A stretch of 64,000 nucleotides of DNA from Flavobacteriaceae bacterium (lineage in GTDB: Bacteria; Bacteroidota; Bacteroidia; Flavobacteriales; Flavobacteriaceae): assembly GCA_029243245.1 (NCBI GenBank), contig JAQWSK010000005.1:62001-126000 (forward strand), given 5' to 3'. Shown here piece after piece: positions 61,779-64,000 of this stretch. Below the pieces are notes generated by a model that worked only from the letters and a program-made list of their open reading frames with translations, did no database searches and was not told where the DNA came from. A program made the translations under genes and the position numbers. The stretch's first letter is position 1; the number at the start of each line of letters is the position of its first letter.

Positions 61779-63083
61779 ATGCTTTTGGTTTATACTCCTA
61801 AAATAACTCCAAGGATTCGTTATATTTTTAAGCATATTTTTTTTAGAATGCTTGAAATAGACATAAGAGTTTCTAGCTCAATTGAAGATTTTGTCGTTCA
61901 TAACGGTCCAAAGCTAAGCTATTCAAATAAACCTTTAGGAAATGAATTGTTTTTTTGTTCATCGACACTTTTACTTGATCAGGGAATTCAAGATATTTCA
62001 ATTGATGTTTTATATATTAAAAATTATCCTATTTTTTTTAATGTTCTTGATAAATCAGCTATGCCATTTGATATTTTTGCGGCAAGTTTTTACTTGATAA
62101 GCCGTTATGAAGAATATTTACCACATTTAAAAGATTCAAAAGGGAGATTTCAATACAAAGAAAGTGTAGCTTATAAGAATAATTTTTTAGAAAAACCAAT
62201 TGTGGACATCTGGGTATATGAACTAAGACAAATTATAAATAATAAATTTGATAATACATTTAAAACTCCTATTTTAAATAAAAAAATACTTCCAATTCTT
62301 GAAGTTTCGAACCCATATATGTTTCGTCATAAATCTCTTATATTGTCATCTTTTCAAGCATTGAATTCTATTTGGAACTTAAATTTTACAAATTTTTTAA
62401 ATCAAATTTATGTTTTACTGCGAATTACAAAAGACCCTTATTTAGAGTATGATTTTCTAATTGATAAGTTTAAAAATATTAAATATGATCTTTTGAGTTT
62501 TTTCAGGTATACTCAAAATAGTTTTGATAGTGGTGCAATTTCAATTTTTAATTCATCATATAATCAATTAATTAAGAATGTTTCAGATAAAATCCCTCTC
62601 AGTTTACTGGTTTCTTTTTTTGCACAAAAAAATTCAAAAGCTTTAAAACAAGAAATGAGTAGCTTAACAAGTCTAATACACAGAAGTTCACATAAAGTTA
62701 GACTTAATTTTGGCATATTGTCATTGCCTGAAACCTATTCAATGTTAGTTCAAAATGAAGTTTTGGAGGATTACAGCATGGGCTATGTTAACTCTGTTGG
62801 ATATAGAGCAAGCACTTCAATTCCGTTTTATTATTATGATTTAATGAATGAGGTTCAAAGTCCTTTAAAAATATACCCTGTAGCTGTATCTGAGGTTGCA
62901 TTAAGAAAACTATCAAGTCAAAAAGCATTTAATCTTATTAGGAAATATTATTCAAAACTACCTCTTGAAAACTCTATTTTTGGTTTTGCTTTTACCCCTA
63001 AAATGTTATCAAAATCTAATGAAAATTTATCATGGCGGTCCTCTTTTTTAGAATATATTAGTGAACATGAAAAATCTAAATAA
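61779..63083 (+). CDS. polysaccharide deacetylase-like protein (DUF7033-type)
   Basis: 434 residues that resemble flavobacterial proteins annotated as polysaccharide deacetylase family: LLVYTPKITPRIRYIFKHIF at the start, FDIFAASFYLISRYEEYLPH, LPETYSMLV and DYSMGYVNSVGYRAST, then FYYYDL. The classical metal-binding Asp and HxxxH motifs of NodB enzymes are not visible, so activity is doubtful. No signal peptide. Its end overlaps the next gene. Confidence 0.6.
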   Translation: MLLVYTPKITPRIRYIFKHIFFRMLEIDIRVSSSIEDFVVHNGPKLSYSNKPLGNELFFCSSTLLLDQGIQDISIDVLYIKNYPIFFNVLDKSAMPFDIFAASFYLISRYEEYLPHLKDSKGRFQYKESVAYKNNFLEKPIVDIWVYELRQIINNKFDNTFKTPILNKKILPILEVSNPYMFRHKSLILSSFQALNSIWNLNFTNFLNQIYVLLRITKDPYLEYDFLIDKFKNIKYDLLSFFRYTQNSFDSGAISIFNSSYNQLIKNVSDKIPLSLLVSFFAQKNSKALKQEMSSLTSLIHRSSHKVRLNFGILSLPETYSMLVQNEVLEDYSMGYVNSVGYRASTSIPFYYYDLMNEVQSPLKIYPVAVSEVALRKLSSQKAFNLIRKYYSKLPLENSIFGFAFTPKMLSKSNENLSWRSSFLEYISEHEKSK

Positions 63084-63762
63084 AGTAAAGACAATATTTT
63101 TTGACTTAGATCATACTTTATGGGATTTTGATAGAAATTCCTCTTTAGCTTTTAAGCATATTTTTAATATCTATGATTTTCCGTTTTCTCATTCAGAATT
63201 TTTAAAATGGTATGTGCCAATTAATCATAAATACTGGAGAGATTATAGTGAAAATAAAATTAGTAAGGAAAAATTAAGAATTAGAAGCTTACAAAAAACT
63301 TTTAATTGTTTAAATTTTAACTATAAAGCCGAATATATAAATGAAATTTCTAATGAATACATAAAAACTTTACCAACAAAAACTTTTTTATTTGAAGGGG
63401 TCATTGATTTACTTGAAAAATTAAAACCAATATATGATTTACACATAATTTCAAATGGGTTTGAAGATGTTCAGTATAAAAAAATGAAACTTTCAGGATT
63501 ACTTCCTTTTTTTGACAAAATTATTACTTCAGAAAATGCAAATTCAAAAAAACCTGACAGTAAGATTTTTAATTATGCACTTCGTTTGACAAATGAAAAT
63601 CCACAAAATTGTTTAATGATAGGCGATAATTTAATTGCAGATATTTTGGGAGCAATTAACGTTGGCATGAATGCAATTCACTATAATTCAAACAATGAAT
63701 CGATTCATTATAAGTGCCCAATTGTAAGCTCTTACAAAGATTTAGATAAATTATTAATATAA
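63067..63762 (+). CDS. yjjG: YjjG-type HAD nucleotidase
   Basis: HAD phosphatase of 231 residues. Motif I IFFDLDHTLWDFD, motif II HIISNGFE with Ser, motif III Lys in SKKPDSKIF, and motif IV LMIGDNLIADILGA. The family hydrolyses noncanonical pyrimidine nucleotides. I use the ATG at 63067; a GTG at 63061 is also in frame. Overlaps the preceding gene by 17 bases. Confidence 0.87.
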   Translation: MKNLNKVKTIFFDLDHTLWDFDRNSSLAFKHIFNIYDFPFSHSEFLKWYVPINHKYWRDYSENKISKEKLRIRSLQKTFNCLNFNYKAEYINEISNEYIKTLPTKTFLFEGVIDLLEKLKPIYDLHIISNGFEDVQYKKMKLSGLLPFFDKIITSENANSKKPDSKIFNYALRLTNENPQNCLMIGDNLIADILGAINVGMNAIHYNSNNESIHYKCPIVSSYKDLDKLLI

Positions 63763-63772
63763 AATTATAAAT

Positions 63773-64000
63773 ATGGATATTAAAAATTCTCAAAAAATAG
63801 TCGATCAATGGATATCTGAGTATGGTGTAAGATATTTCAATGTTTTAACAAATATGGCTCAATTGACTGAGGAGGTAGGAGAAGTAGCTAGAATAATTGC
63901 AAGGAGATATGGTGAGCAAAGCGAAAAAGAAGAAGATAAAAATAAAGATCTAGGAGAAGAATTAGCTGACGTTATTTTTGTAGTAATCTGCTTAGCTAAC
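63773..64000 (+). CDS. MazG-like nucleotide pyrophosphohydrolase, 3' end cut
   Basis: The first 76 codons are visible: MDIKNSQKIVDQWISEYG, then AQLTEEVGEVARIIARRYG and LGEELADVIFVVICLAN. The ExxE and ExxD metal motifs of MazG/all-alpha NTP-pyrophosphatases are present. Follows yjjG by 10 bases; both are house-cleaning nucleotide enzymes. Confidence 0.85.
   Translation, partial: MDIKNSQKIVDQWISEYGVRYFNVLTNMAQLTEEVGEVARIIARRYGEQSEKEEDKNKDLGEELADVIFVVICLAN

Overview
This window reads as a stretch of chromosome from a marine-type member of the Flavobacteriaceae (Bacteroidota). The evidence is very AT-rich DNA, the gliding/type IX secretion lipoprotein GldJ and its partner PorV, mevalonate-pathway genes with a flavobacterial order, paired CarboxypepD_reg-like proteins, and many copies of the Bacteroidota -7 promoter box TAnnTTTG in front of genes. 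Genes are dense, often overlap, and are mostly housekeeping. I see no insertion sequence, prophage, CRISPR array or rRNA operon. There is one tRNA (Gly, anticodon TCC).

Layout. 1-4315: end of an alpha-glucan locus (beta-phosphoglucomutase, GH65 phosphorylase, GH13 lipoprotein). 4331-8104: phosphodiesterase lipoprotein, diphosphomevalonate decarboxylase, mevalonate kinase, a relic of a UbiA prenyltransferase and a RluB-type pseudouridine synthase without its catalytic residue. 8067-17090 (minus): a long gene run with three glycosyltransferases, a Cys-Cys membrane protein, DUF547, a TIGR04282-like transferase, a methyltransferase, map, a thioredoxin-like lipoprotein and gpmI. 17142-22334: rsgA-dtd, murB, valS. 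22335-26962 (minus): rsfS-ftsH-LUD-cdsA-psd followed by a decayed acyl-CoA-binding protein gene. 27008-33846: birA, pyrE, NUDIX, coaD, ddl, PASTA protein, rluD, yaaA, vanY-like peptidase. 33945-40323: tRNA-Gly, envelope proteins, M1 peptidase, tatA, O-methyltransferase and small exported proteins. 40408-48578: FAD oxidoreductase, murF, gldJ, porV, pdhA, pdhC. 48610-55475: SDR, SprT-like, MlaF/MlaE, KASIII-like enzyme, gcvP. 55581-64000: UbiA-like membrane protein, M3 peptidase, purE-purK, adk-obgE, deacetylase-like protein, yjjG-like phosphatase and the start of a MazG-like protein.

The most notable signals are of gene erosion and odd gene starts. Two pseudogenes are recognisable at the protein level: an acyl-CoA-binding protein downstream of psd, and the C-terminal stub of a UbiA-type prenyltransferase before the RluB-like gene. 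The RluB-like gene is open but has lost its catalytic Asp and its RNA-binding Arg cluster. PorV and GldJ are adjacent without the PorU gene I would expect between them. Two conserved-looking genes have no ATG, GTG or TTG at their natural start but do have an in-frame ATT. A perfect 21-bp inverted repeat with a 2-base loop lies inside the DUF547 gene. I found no clear undescribed multi-gene system; the nearest candidate is the three-glycosyltransferase cluster at 8067-11613. Family calls rest on motifs read by eye, without database searches.
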